Positions 24,089-32,257 of a stretch of DNA of 64,000 nucleotides are shown piece by piece. Numbering within the stretch: position 1 is the stretch's first letter; each line of letters opens with the position of its first letter. The notes beneath the pieces were generated by a model. It saw nothing but the letters and a program-made list of their open reading frames with translations, had not been told where the DNA came from and did no database searches. Source of the stretch: Oribacterium sp. P6A1 (lineage in GTDB: Bacteria > Bacillota > Clostridia > Lachnospirales > Lachnospiraceae). The stretch covers positions 1 through 64,000 of the forward strand of contig NZ_JNKO01000014.1 of assembly GCF_000702885.1 (NCBI RefSeq), read 5' to 3'. Position numbers and translations under genes: made by a program.

Positions 24089-26092
24089 GTGATTATTTTA
24101 GTTGATTTTGAAAACACCCATGTATCCGGTCTTGACGGATACGAGTACCTTAATGACAGTGACACCCTTGTTATGTATTACAGCGACGAAAACAGCGCCG
24201 TAACGAAAGGCATGGTCACCGACCTTAAAAAGAGAAATGTACATGTAAGCCTGGTGAAGCTTTTGAAGCAGCACAGCAATGCTCTCGACATGTACATTGC
24301 CTCCACCACCGGCATGTTTCTTGAATCCGGCGAAAAGATATGTATAGTTTCCAAGGATAAGGGCTATGCAGCGGTACGTGATTTCTGGCACAGTCTGAGA
24401 GGCGCGGAGATACTGCTTGGTGAGACCATCAAAGAGTGCTTCCTCAGTTCCGAAAAAAATGATGATGAACGTATCAGCTTATGTAAGGAACGTGCCCAGA
24501 AAGCAACCCTGGTGGATTCCTTCGCCACTATGAACACCATTCCTACGAGACCTACTCTCAGCAAGGCAAATCAGAGAAGAAGAAACAGAAATATTCATTT
24601 CACAGAGGTTTCGGAGCCTGCTTCTCTGATACCGAACCCTTTGATGTTCGAGACTCCCGCAGACCAGCTTGTGAAGCAGATGAAGGAGATGCCCTTCGGA
24701 AGAGTTCCTGAGGCCAATTACTCAGAGTCCAGATTCTCACAGGATAAGGAATCTTCAAAAACAGAGACTTCCGGAGAGACCCGCCGTGAAGACCGCCGCA
24801 GAGACGGTTCAAAACGTCAGGGAGACAGAGACAGGAACAGACAGAGAAGAGAATCCGAGGATTCCCGCCATGTTAATTCCCGACAGGATGCTGTGAAAAC
24901 TGATTCTGCAGCATCAGCAAATCCTCCTAAGGAAGTTCCGAAGGCAGAGGATAAGAGTTCGGCAAAAGACTATAAGGAAACGGAAAAGAAAGTTGAAAAA
25001 AGCGATTTAAAGAATCCTATAGTTAAATCCGAACCGGAGAAAACAGCCATCATCATAAGACCGGAGCAGAAGACTGCCATTGCCAAATCCGAACCAAAAT
25101 ACGATCCTAATCGTGTCCAGTTCGTTTATGACCCTGTTTCCCGTTCCATGAAGAAGGTGGGCGAGGCTTCAGAAGAAAAGAAGGACCAGACTGCAGCTGC
25201 AGAAAATAATGAAGTTGATTCAAAAGATACCCTAAAGGCTGAAACCACGGAATCAGGCGGCAAAATATCAGAGGGTGCCGAAACAGAGAATAAGGATTCA
25301 TCAGAAACTCCTGCAGCATCAACCGGAGAGGTTCCTGAAAATCCCGTTGAGACTGTTTCATCTGATATAAACGACCTCGCAGAAAAAGCAGAAAAGGCCG
25401 TGACAGATACTGCGGTTACCGAAGAAGTAAAGTCAGAAGCTGACCATTCCGAAGATGCTGTTTCAAAGTCCGATGACGATAAAGCCGGCGAAAAAAAGAC
25501 TGCAAGAAAGCCCGGTGCAAGAAAGAGTGCTTCAAAGAGGAGAACCGCAAGAAAGAAAGCCTCAAAAGAAGCTTCAGCTGAGGAATCAGTCGTCGAAACC
25601 ACTGCTGCAGATCCGGAAACATTGACAGATACTGGGGAAGCAGGTAAGACCTCAAAGAAGGTTTCCGCAAAGGATTCCCCATCAGATGAGAAGGCAGCCT
25701 CCGAAAATGCTGAGGAAGAAGGAATCACAGCAGCTGAAAAAAAGCCTAAAAAGAAAGCCACTGCAAGGGGTAAAAAGGCTGATGCTGCATCAGAGGAATC
25801 AAAAACAAAAAAGACACGTTCAGGCAAAAAGGCCAAGGCTTCAGAGAGTACCGGAGCAGAAACAGGTGACAACAAAGAACAGCCAAGGTCATCAGCCGTT
25901 TCTCCTCAGGAGGCAATTGAAAAATACGGTATGACAGCCAACACTCTTCACACATACTATGTTCGTCTGGTGAAGGCTTACGGAAAAGAAGAGGGGCGTT
26001 CAGTTTATGACGCCAGCAAGAAAGCCGTTCAGGAAGAGATAAAGAAGCGGAAAGCTGCTGAAAAGGCTGCTGAAATAACAGTTACTGAATGA
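24089..26092 (+). CDS. NYN/PIN-like domain protein with long Lys/Ala/Glu-rich tail
   Basis: 667 residues from a GTG start behind GGAGA. Residues 1-120 are a PIN-like NYN fold: ILVDFENTH holds the first acidic residues, NALDMYIAST the middle Asp, and CIVSKDKGYAAVRDF the SxDxGY motif. NYN domains cut RNA. Residues 150-600 are predicted disordered: first Arg/Asp-rich (REDRRRDGSKRQ), then KKTARKPGARK and similar histone-H1-like blocks mixed with acidic stretches. Residues 605-660 are a short folded end (YGMTANTLHTYYVRLVKAYGKEEGRSVY) often seen at the end of such PIN-like proteins. It may bind and trim structured RNA. Terminator follows. Confidence 0.7.
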   Translation: MIILVDFENTHVSGLDGYEYLNDSDTLVMYYSDENSAVTKGMVTDLKKRNVHVSLVKLLKQHSNALDMYIASTTGMFLESGEKICIVSKDKGYAAVRDFWHSLRGAEILLGETIKECFLSSEKNDDERISLCKERAQKATLVDSFATMNTIPTRPTLSKANQRRRNRNIHFTEVSEPASLIPNPLMFETPADQLVKQMKEMPFGRVPEANYSESRFSQDKESSKTETSGETRREDRRRDGSKRQGDRDRNRQRRESEDSRHVNSRQDAVKTDSAASANPPKEVPKAEDKSSAKDYKETEKKVEKSDLKNPIVKSEPEKTAIIIRPEQKTAIAKSEPKYDPNRVQFVYDPVSRSMKKVGEASEEKKDQTAAAENNEVDSKDTLKAETTESGGKISEGAETENKDSSETPAASTGEVPENPVETVSSDINDLAEKAEKAVTDTAVTEEVKSEADHSEDAVSKSDDDKAGEKKTARKPGARKSASKRRTARKKASKEASAEESVVETTAADPETLTDTGEAGKTSKKVSAKDSPSDEKAASENAEEEGITAAEKKPKKKATARGKKADAASEESKTKKTRSGKKAKASESTGAETGDNKEQPRSSAVSPQEAIEKYGMTANTLHTYYVRLVKAYGKEEGRSVYDASKKAVQEEIKKRKAAEKAAEITVTE

Positions 26093-26096
26093 ATAT

Positions 26097-26144
26097 AAAA
26101 AAGCTGAATGCTTTACCTTAAAAAGGTACTGCATTCGGCTTTTT
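26097..26144 (+). terminator. Rho-independent terminator after the NYN gene
   Basis: AAAAAGCTGAATGC and GCATTCGGCTTTTT pair over 14 bp with one G-T; the loop holds a second small stem TACCTT/AAGGTA. Probably bidirectional. Confidence 0.85.
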
Positions 26145-26255
26145 AAATCTATAAAACCGGCTTCATCCCCACCGCTCCGATATATGTTTTTAACACTCAT
26201 GTCATATTATGCTCTCCGGAGAAAACATGTCGCAGCAAAAAAATTAAATTTGTGC

Positions 26256-26284
26256 TTGCCAAAACATTTTCGTCGTGCTAATAT
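26256..26284 (+). promoter_or_regulatory. Promoter of tRNA-Leu
   Basis: TTGCCA (26256-26261), 17 bp, TAATAT (26279-26284); the tRNA begins 13 bp later. Confidence 0.65.
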
Positions 26285-26296
26285 ACTTCTTGTCGC

Positions 26297-26380
26297 GCGG
26301 AGGTGCTGAAATTGGCAGACAGGCAAGACTAAGGATCTTGTGTCCGGTAGGACGTGTGGGTTCAAGTCCCATCCTCCGCA
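26297..26380 (+). tRNA. tRNA-Leu (anticodon AAG)
   Basis: Class II tRNA of 84 nt: acceptor GCGGAGG / CCTCCGC with discriminator A; anticodon arm CAAGA-CTAAGGA-TCTTG gives AAG; long variable arm TGTCCGGTAGGACG; T-arm GTGGGTTCAAGTCCCAT. CCA is not encoded. An A34 in a bacterial tRNA-Leu implies that inosine or unmodified A reads CUN codons. Confidence 0.95.
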
Positions 26381-26385
26381 TGAAT

Positions 26386-26420
26386 AACCCTTGAAAACGT
26401 TATGTTTTCGAGGGTTTTTT
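26386..26420 (+). terminator. Terminator of tRNA-Leu
   Basis: AACCCTTGAAAAC / GTTTTCGAGGGTT, 13 bp with one G-T pair, then T-run. Confidence 0.9.
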
Positions 26421-26467
26421 GTTAATTATATTTATTACCGCATACAATAGGAAAGAGGACTATAATT

Positions 26468-27226
26468 ATGATGAATCAGTTTTCCAGAACCCAGCTGTTA
26501 TTGGGTGCTGATGCCATGGAAAAACTCAGAAATTCAAGAGTTGCCGTATTTGGCATAGGCGGAGTAGGCGGTTACGTCTGTGAAGCACTTGTCAGAAGCG
26601 GTGTGGGACATTTTGACCTTATAGACAATGACAAAGTGTGCATTTCAAATATTAACAGGCAGATAATAGCTACAAGAAAAACAGTGGGACAATACAAGAC
26701 AGACGTCATGAAGGAACGAATGCTGGATATCAATCCTGACGTGGAAGTATCTGTACACAAATGTTTTTTCCTGCCTGAAAACGCCGATGAATTCCCCTTT
26801 GAAGAATATGATTATGTGGTAGACGCTGTTGATACTGTCACCGCTAAAATCGAGCTCGTAATGAAGTGTAAAGAAAAGGGTGTTCCCATCATCAGCTCTA
26901 TGGGTGCCGGAAACAAACTGGACGCCGCTGCTTTCAAGGTAGCCGATATTTATAAGACCAATGTGTGTCCACTGGCCAAAGTAATGAGACATGAACTTAA
27001 AAAGCGTGGTGTCAGAAAACTGAAGGTTGTATACTCTGAAGAAAAGGCACTGAAACCAATAGAAGATGTGTCTGTAAGTTACGAAAATAACAGTACCTGC
27101 CCGCCCGAATCAGAATTTAAAGCTGAAAAACGCAGATCAACCCCCGGAAGCATCGCTTTTGTACCATCTGTAGCAGGTCTTATTCTGGCAGGAGAAGTGG
27201 TAAAGGACCTTATACATACAAACTGA
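26468..27226 (+). CDS. tcdA: tRNA threonylcarbamoyladenosine dehydratase
   Basis: 252 residues. The ThiF/E1-like nucleotide-binding motif VFGIGGVGGYVCEAL is at residues 28-42, followed by DNDKVCISNINRQIIA (residues 58-73), the family's Arg/Gln ATP contacts, and DAVDTVTAKIELV near residue 119. The C-terminal segment GSIAFVPSVAGLILAGEVVKDL is typical. It activates t6A37 in tRNA with ATP and cyclises it to ct6A. The conserved Cys region CPLAKVMRHELKKRGV is present. Downstream SDR gene starts 16 nt after the stop; cotranscription likely. Confidence 0.9.
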   Translation: MMNQFSRTQLLLGADAMEKLRNSRVAVFGIGGVGGYVCEALVRSGVGHFDLIDNDKVCISNINRQIIATRKTVGQYKTDVMKERMLDINPDVEVSVHKCFFLPENADEFPFEEYDYVVDAVDTVTAKIELVMKCKEKGVPIISSMGAGNKLDAAAFKVADIYKTNVCPLAKVMRHELKKRGVRKLKVVYSEEKALKPIEDVSVSYENNSTCPPESEFKAEKRRSTPGSIAFVPSVAGLILAGEVVKDLIHTN

Positions 27227-27242
27227 GCAGAGGAGATTTTTT

Positions 27243-28073
27243 ATGAAGGTAGCGGTTATTACAGGAGCGACTTCAGGAATGGGACGCCGTATGGCTATAG
27301 AACTGAATGATCAGATTCCCAATATTCAGGAGTTCTGGCTTTTCGGGCGCCGTATGGAAAGGCTTAGTGAACTGGAGAAGATGCTCTCAAAACCCTGCAG
27401 ACTGTTCCGGGAAGATCTTCTTTCCGATGATTTCCTTTCTGCCTATGAAAAAACATTGTCCAAAGAAAAGCCTGAAATAATATTTCTTGTAAATGCCGCA
27501 GGCTTTGGAAAAATCGGAAAGGTTCGCGAATTAAGTCTTTCGGACCAGCTTAGCATGGTGGACCTCAATATAAGAGTCCTCACAGGCATATGCCGGCTTA
27601 GCATCCCCTATATGGCAGCACATTCAAGAATCATTAATTTTGCTTCCGCCGCTGCTTTTCTGGCCCAGCCTTCCTTTGCGGTTTATGCCGCAAGTAAAAG
27701 CTATGTGCTCAGCTTTTCAAGAAGCCTTAACGAAGAGCTTCTTAGTACAGGCTGTTACATAACAGCAGTATGTCCTGGTCCTGTGAAGACCGAATTTTTT
27801 GACATTGCAGAGACCACCGGAAAGATTCCTTTCTACAAATATCTTTTTATGGCAGACCCTGAAAAGGTATGTCATAAGGCCCTGGTGGACAGCATTACCA
27901 AAAGCGATATCTCTGTTTACGGCATTGGCATGAAGGTATTTATGGTTTTTGCGAAACTGATGCCTGCAAAGCTTATTTTCTTAATGATGCGGGCCCTTAA
28001 CCTTTTCAGCAAGTCCGGGTCTTCCCATGAACATACAGAAACCACCGGAACGAAGCACCAGACCGGACTTTGA
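27243..28073 (+). CDS. SDR-family oxidoreductase
   Basis: 276 residues with AGGAG 9-10 nt upstream. Cofactor motif ITGATSGMGRRMA at residues 6-18, NAAGFG near residue 83, INFASAAAF with the catalytic Ser near 138, YAASK near residue 150, and VCPGPVKTEFF. The C-terminus has a hydrophobic segment (FMVFAKLMPAKLIFLMMRALNLF), suggesting membrane association as in DltE/YqjQ-type classical SDRs. Substrate unknown. Stop is 28 nt before the RluA-like gene. Confidence 0.8.
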   Translation: MKVAVITGATSGMGRRMAIELNDQIPNIQEFWLFGRRMERLSELEKMLSKPCRLFREDLLSDDFLSAYEKTLSKEKPEIIFLVNAAGFGKIGKVRELSLSDQLSMVDLNIRVLTGICRLSIPYMAAHSRIINFASAAAFLAQPSFAVYAASKSYVLSFSRSLNEELLSTGCYITAVCPGPVKTEFFDIAETTGKIPFYKYLFMADPEKVCHKALVDSITKSDISVYGIGMKVFMVFAKLMPAKLIFLMMRALNLFSKSGSSHEHTETTGTKHQTGL

Positions 28074-28101
28074 TTCCAAAAACCGAAAGTGAGATCAGAT
28101 T

Positions 28102-29241
28102 TTGAAAGAGTTAAACATTTCCCTTAACGAAGCAGGCCAGCGTCTTGATAAGCTCCTGCACAAATATCTTTCCAATGCCAATACCAGCTTTATATACAAA
28201 ATGCTGCGTAAGAAAAACATAGTTTTAAATGATAAAAAAGCCGAAGGGAAAGAACTGCTGAAGGACGGAGACGTCGTAAAGATATACTTTTCAGACGAGA
28301 CTCTGGAGAAGATGACAGGGAAGCCCTCATTTTCGGACTCTCCGCGGAAGGAAAAGAATTCCTCCGTCAAAACCTTAGAGCAGTACGGAAAAGGTTCCTT
28401 GAAGAAGGGGGCATCCGAAAAGGCACAGGAGCCTTCCTCAGAAAGATCCGGTAAAGAAGCTTCAAATAAATCAGAAATGCTTTTCGGACTAAAGCATGGA
28501 GCAAAAACAGAAAAGCTCATTTCTGAACTTAAAACACATATCATTCATGAGGACTCTCACCTTCTGATCATTGATAAGCCTGCAGGATGGCTCAGCCAGC
28601 AGGACGAGCCCGGAAGCATATCCGTCAATGAACTCTGCCTCATGTATCTCTTGAAAAAGGGGGAGCTCACGGAAGAGCAGCTCCGGACCTTTAAGCCGGG
28701 AATCGCAAACCGTCTGGACCGAAACACCTCCGGACTCATTCTTTTCGGCAAAACTCTGCCGGCACTTCAGAGCCTTGCAGAACTGCTCAGAAACCGTACC
28801 GTTGAGAAATACTATATGGCTGTTGTCAGCGGAATTATAAGGGAGCCGAAGACCATAAAGGGCTATCTTTCAAAGGATTCCGGAAAGAACAAAGTCGTCA
28901 TCAAAAAAGAAAAGTCTGATGATGCTTCCGAGATAAATACGGCCTACACTCCTATAAAGAAGGGTGATGACTATACTGTTCTGAAGGTTCATCTCATAAC
29001 CGGAAAGACTCATCAGATACGTGCCCATCTTTCATCCATTGGACACCCGATAATCGGCGACCCAAAGTACGGATTTATGAAGGAAAACAACCGTTATAAG
29101 GCCTCCGCCGGGGTTACCCGTCAGCTCCTTCATTCATGGCAGCTCACCTTCCCGGATGATCTTTCCGGAGTACTCGGCCCCCTTTCCGGAAAGACCATTA
29201 CTGCAGAGCCTCCGAAGGAATTCAGGCACTTCACGGATTAG
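28102..29241 (+). CDS. RluA-family pseudouridine synthase with S4 domain
   Basis: 379 residues from a TTG start; no other start in frame keeps the S4 domain (ISLNEAGQRLDKLLHKYL, NIVLNDKKAEGKELLKDGDVV; residues 5-70). Residues 72-145 are a Ser/Lys/Glu-rich insert not normal in RluC/RluD. The catalytic domain starts at IIHEDSHLLIIDKPAGWLSQ; the nucleophile is Asp206 in NRLDRNTSGL; KYYMAVVSG and the LITGKTHQIRAHL motif follow. It isomerises uridines in rRNA (RluC-like) but the exact target is not clear. The ribosome site is weak (GAGAT). Confidence 0.85.
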   Translation: MKELNISLNEAGQRLDKLLHKYLSNANTSFIYKMLRKKNIVLNDKKAEGKELLKDGDVVKIYFSDETLEKMTGKPSFSDSPRKEKNSSVKTLEQYGKGSLKKGASEKAQEPSSERSGKEASNKSEMLFGLKHGAKTEKLISELKTHIIHEDSHLLIIDKPAGWLSQQDEPGSISVNELCLMYLLKKGELTEEQLRTFKPGIANRLDRNTSGLILFGKTLPALQSLAELLRNRTVEKYYMAVVSGIIREPKTIKGYLSKDSGKNKVVIKKEKSDDASEINTAYTPIKKGDDYTVLKVHLITGKTHQIRAHLSSIGHPIIGDPKYGFMKENNRYKASAGVTRQLLHSWQLTFPDDLSGVLGPLSGKTITAEPPKEFRHFTD

Positions 29242-29333
29242 CGCATATTATGGTCGTTTTTCAGACCATACCATTTTTCCTCTCTTTGTGATATGTTCAA
29301 AAAGGTTATAGACATTCCTCCGAGAGAGGTAAT

Positions 29334-30980
29334 ATGTTATCAAAAATTCATAGTGCCGGTCTGTCCGGCATGGACGGTTTTCCCGTAACAGTTGAAGTGG
29401 ACGAGAGCGACGGACTGCCGAAGTCCGTCATAGTCGGCAATGTCTCCGCATCTGTGAGGGAATCTCTGGAGCGCTGTCAGGTGGCGCTCCGCAATGTAAA
29501 CATTATCATTCCCCCGAAAAGACTCACCATAAACTTAGCTCCCGCGGACCGGCGGAAAGACGGAACCCATTATGACCTTGCCATCGTGACAGGCATACTT
29601 AAATCCATATTTCTGGATGATGCCTCCTTCATAGATGATTATGGCTTTGTGGGAGAGCTGGGGCTCGACGGAAAAGTACGTCATGTCAACGGTATCCTTC
29701 CCATGGTGGCAGAAATGAAACGTGCAGGTCTCAAAGGTGCCGTAGTCCCTAAAACAGACATTCAGGAGGCCCTGGTGGTGGAAGAAATGGACATCGTAGG
29801 GGTGGAAGACCTGCCGGACCTTTGCAGAATCCTGGCGAAGGAAGAATCTTTCACGGATTATCCACGGGACACTCCCAGAGTATCCACCCGTCACGAGTCC
29901 TACAATGTTGACTTTTCAGACATTCATGGACAGTCCTTTTCCGTCAGGGCTGCTCTGATTGCAGCCGCGGGGGGACACAACCTTCTTTTATCGGGTGTTG
30001 CAGGCTCCGGAAAGACCATGATTGCAAGACGCATCCCCACTATACTCCCGGAACTGTCAAGAGAAGAAAATATCGAGATCACAAAAATTTATTCTATAGC
30101 AGGGCTCCTTCCCGAAGGCTCTGCCCTCATGAACCGGCGTCCCTTCAGGACACCTCACCACACCATCACAACTCCCGCTCTGGTAGGCGGCTCCTCCAAT
30201 TCGGGTGTGATTCCCGGAGAGATAGCATTGGCATCCCGTGGAGTCCTGTTTCTGGACGAATTGCCCCTTTTTTCAAAATCCTCCATAGAAGCCCTGAGAC
30301 AGCCCCTTGAAGAAAAACAGGTAACCATAAACCGCCTGAACGGAAGCTTCAGGTATCCTGCCAACTGTATGCTGGTGGCAGCCATGAACCCCTGTCCCTG
30401 CGGTTATTACCCGGACAGAAGCAAATGCCACTGCACAGAAAGCCAGATACGGCATTATCAGCGTGGAATCTCAAAACCCATACTTGAACGTATAGACCTC
30501 TGTGTGGAAGCATCCCCCATCAGCTTCAGGGAAGCCACCAGTAAAGACTCAAGTGTAAGCTCTGCCGAACTGAGAGAAAAAGTTCATAAAGCAAGAGAAG
30601 TCCAGCGAATGAGATTTAAAGACAGTCCCCACCTTTTGGTAAATGCCGACATGAACTCCAGAGACATTGAGCAGTTCTGCCCGCTGAACAGGCAGAGCAG
30701 AAGCTTCATCGAAAAGATCTTCGAACTGAAATCCATGTCCATGAGAACCTTCCACAAGGTCCTTAAGGTGTCCCGTACCATAGCGGATCTTGAAGATTCC
30801 CCGGAAATAAGCATTACCCATCTCAGTGAAGCGGTAAGCTACAGAGGTCTCGAAGACCAGCTGTACGGTTCCATGGAGGAAGCATTGTCAAACCCGGATC
30901 CTAATGACCGAAGCAGAGGAACTAATAGTATTTCGATTTCCGAAAATAAAGAACCAAAAGTCAGGGGGTGCAATGAATGA
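29334..30980 (+). CDS. comM: ComM/YifB family AAA+ ATPase (Mg-chelatase-like)
   Basis: 548 residues behind GAGAGG. Residues 1-125 are the Lon-protease-like N-terminal domain (IVGNVSASVRESLERCQVALRN, DLAIVTGIL); residues 205-350 carry Walker A GVAGSGKTMIARR, Walker B GVLFLDELP and the Mg-chelatase insert; CMLVAAMNPCPCGYYPD with a zinc-like Cys cluster (CHC) is typical. It is a hexameric helicase-like motor that aids branch migration during natural transformation. Overlaps dprA by 4 bp (ATGA), the usual Firmicutes order, so the two likely act together on incoming DNA. Confidence 0.9.
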   Translation: MLSKIHSAGLSGMDGFPVTVEVDESDGLPKSVIVGNVSASVRESLERCQVALRNVNIIIPPKRLTINLAPADRRKDGTHYDLAIVTGILKSIFLDDASFIDDYGFVGELGLDGKVRHVNGILPMVAEMKRAGLKGAVVPKTDIQEALVVEEMDIVGVEDLPDLCRILAKEESFTDYPRDTPRVSTRHESYNVDFSDIHGQSFSVRAALIAAAGGHNLLLSGVAGSGKTMIARRIPTILPELSREENIEITKIYSIAGLLPEGSALMNRRPFRTPHHTITTPALVGGSSNSGVIPGEIALASRGVLFLDELPLFSKSSIEALRQPLEEKQVTINRLNGSFRYPANCMLVAAMNPCPCGYYPDRSKCHCTESQIRHYQRGISKPILERIDLCVEASPISFREATSKDSSVSSAELREKVHKAREVQRMRFKDSPHLLVNADMNSRDIEQFCPLNRQSRSFIEKIFELKSMSMRTFHKVLKVSRTIADLEDSPEISITHLSEAVSYRGLEDQLYGSMEEALSNPDPNDRSRGTNSISISENKEPKVRGCNE

Positions 30981-31873
30981 CAGCTCAGGATATTAATTTC
31001 AAAAATGAAATCCGGGAACTGACACCTCTTGATAAAGACTATCCGGAACGTTTACGACAGATATCCAACCCGCCAACGACTCTATATGTAAAAGGGCAGC
31101 TTCCTCCTGATGACATGCCAACCGTTGCCATCATTGGTTCCAGAACATCAACGGAATACGGTCTTGATGTAGCGAGAACCTTCGGTCGGGTACTGGCTTC
31201 ACAAGGTGTAGGCATTGTCAGCGGTATGGCAATGGGGGCTGACAGCGCCGGACAATGGGGTGCGTTGGACGGTGGCGGTCACACCTATGCGGTTCTTGGA
31301 TGCGGGATAAATATCTGTTACCCGGCAAGAAACTATCGGCTGTACGGTGAGATACTGCGAAGCCGTGGCGGCATAATGTCAGAAGTCCCCCTGGATTCAC
31401 CTCCCCTCGGGAAACAGTTTGCTTCAAGAAACAGGATCATCTCTGGGCTTTCCGATGCGGTGATAGTCATTGAAGCAAGAGAACGATCAGGTACTCTTAT
31501 CACTGTAAATGCGGCTCTTGATCAGGGCAAGCAGGTCTTTGCCGTGCCCGGGCGGCTAAACGATCCTCTTTCAAAGGGCTGTCTTCAGCTCATCAAAGAA
31601 GGTGCCGAAATCCTCACTTCCCCGGAGGACATCCTGGAATATCTCCATCTGAAATCCGCCGGTGAACAGCTAATGCTTGAAAAAGATACCTCCGCCCTTA
31701 ATCCGAAGCAAAAATCCGTATATGACGTTCTCTCTGTAAACGCCCTGCATCTCGATTCCATTATTTCAAAATGCCGGCTACCTGTTCAGGAGCTGGCACC
31801 TATACTTCTTGAACTGGAGATATTGGGCTTTTCGGAGTGTACCAAAACCGGATTCTACAGAAGAAAGCTGTAG
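30977..31873 (+). CDS. dprA: DNA-processing protein DprA
   Basis: 298 residues. The Rossmann-like core has VAIIGSRTSTEYGL (about residue 50), GIVSGMAMGADSAGQWGALDGGG, AVLGCGINICYPARNYRLY, SEVPLDSPPLGKQFASRNRIISGLS and VIVIEARERSGTLITVNAALDQGKQVFAVPG: all conserved DprA blocks. The C-terminal 60 residues form a winged helix (SVYDVLSVNALHLDSIISKCRLPVQEL). It binds single-stranded DNA and loads RecA. A canonical promoter for the next transcript starts 20 bp after the stop; no hairpin terminator is seen between them. Confidence 0.95.
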   Translation: MTAQDINFKNEIRELTPLDKDYPERLRQISNPPTTLYVKGQLPPDDMPTVAIIGSRTSTEYGLDVARTFGRVLASQGVGIVSGMAMGADSAGQWGALDGGGHTYAVLGCGINICYPARNYRLYGEILRSRGGIMSEVPLDSPPLGKQFASRNRIISGLSDAVIVIEARERSGTLITVNAALDQGKQVFAVPGRLNDPLSKGCLQLIKEGAEILTSPEDILEYLHLKSAGEQLMLEKDTSALNPKQKSVYDVLSVNALHLDSIISKCRLPVQELAPILLELEILGFSECTKTGFYRRKL

Positions 31874-31893
31874 CACAGTAAGCTCAGAAAAAC

Positions 31894-31922
31894 ATTGACA
31901 AGAATCTTTATAAGCAATAGAA
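31894..31922 (+). promoter_or_regulatory. Strong sigma-A promoter of thrS
   Basis: TTGACA and TAGAAT with 17 bp between; transcription should start near 31929. Confidence 0.85.
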
Positions 31923-31928
31923 TAGTGC

Positions 31929-32195
31929 CGTCTTTAAATTTAGCTTCCGTTAAGGAAGTGCATGAAATCGTTGAAGAGGACAGTAACTTTTTCAGCCTGC
32001 TACAGAGAGAAGCCGTTTGGTGCGAGGCTTCGCAGCGGAAGATGTGAAAACCACCTCCGAGAGGTCCTTAATCGGACACGTTGATCACGTTACAATCATA
32101 AAAAAGTGGTTGCTGTATCATTACAGCAGCAATTTGGGTGGAACCGCGAGATATCGTCCCAATCTGTGATTTAGATCATGGATTGGGACTTTTTA
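31929..32195 (+). promoter_or_regulatory. T-box riboswitch (threonine)
   Basis: The leader has the AG-bulge AGAGAG (about 32005), the distal-loop TTTGGTGCGAGG, then GTGAAAACCACCTCCGAG, in which ACC sits at the specifier position and codes for Thr. The T-box sequence GGGTGGAACCGCG is at 32136-32148, and the terminator GTCCCAATC / GATTGGGAC with TTTTT is at 32156-32194. Uncharged tRNA-Thr should bind and prevent termination, raising thrS expression. Confidence 0.95.
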
Positions 32196-32257
32196 CATGC
32201 TGTTTTCAAAAAAGCTTCCCCAAAGGGCTTTTTACATTTTAAATAGGGAGAACCAAA

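Noticed and set aside
25126-25875. A 249-residue open frame on the minus strand inside the NYN gene
   Set aside because: It is the shadow of the Lys/Ala/Glu-rich repeats on the + strand: Ser/Phe/Ala-rich, low complexity, no ribosome site.
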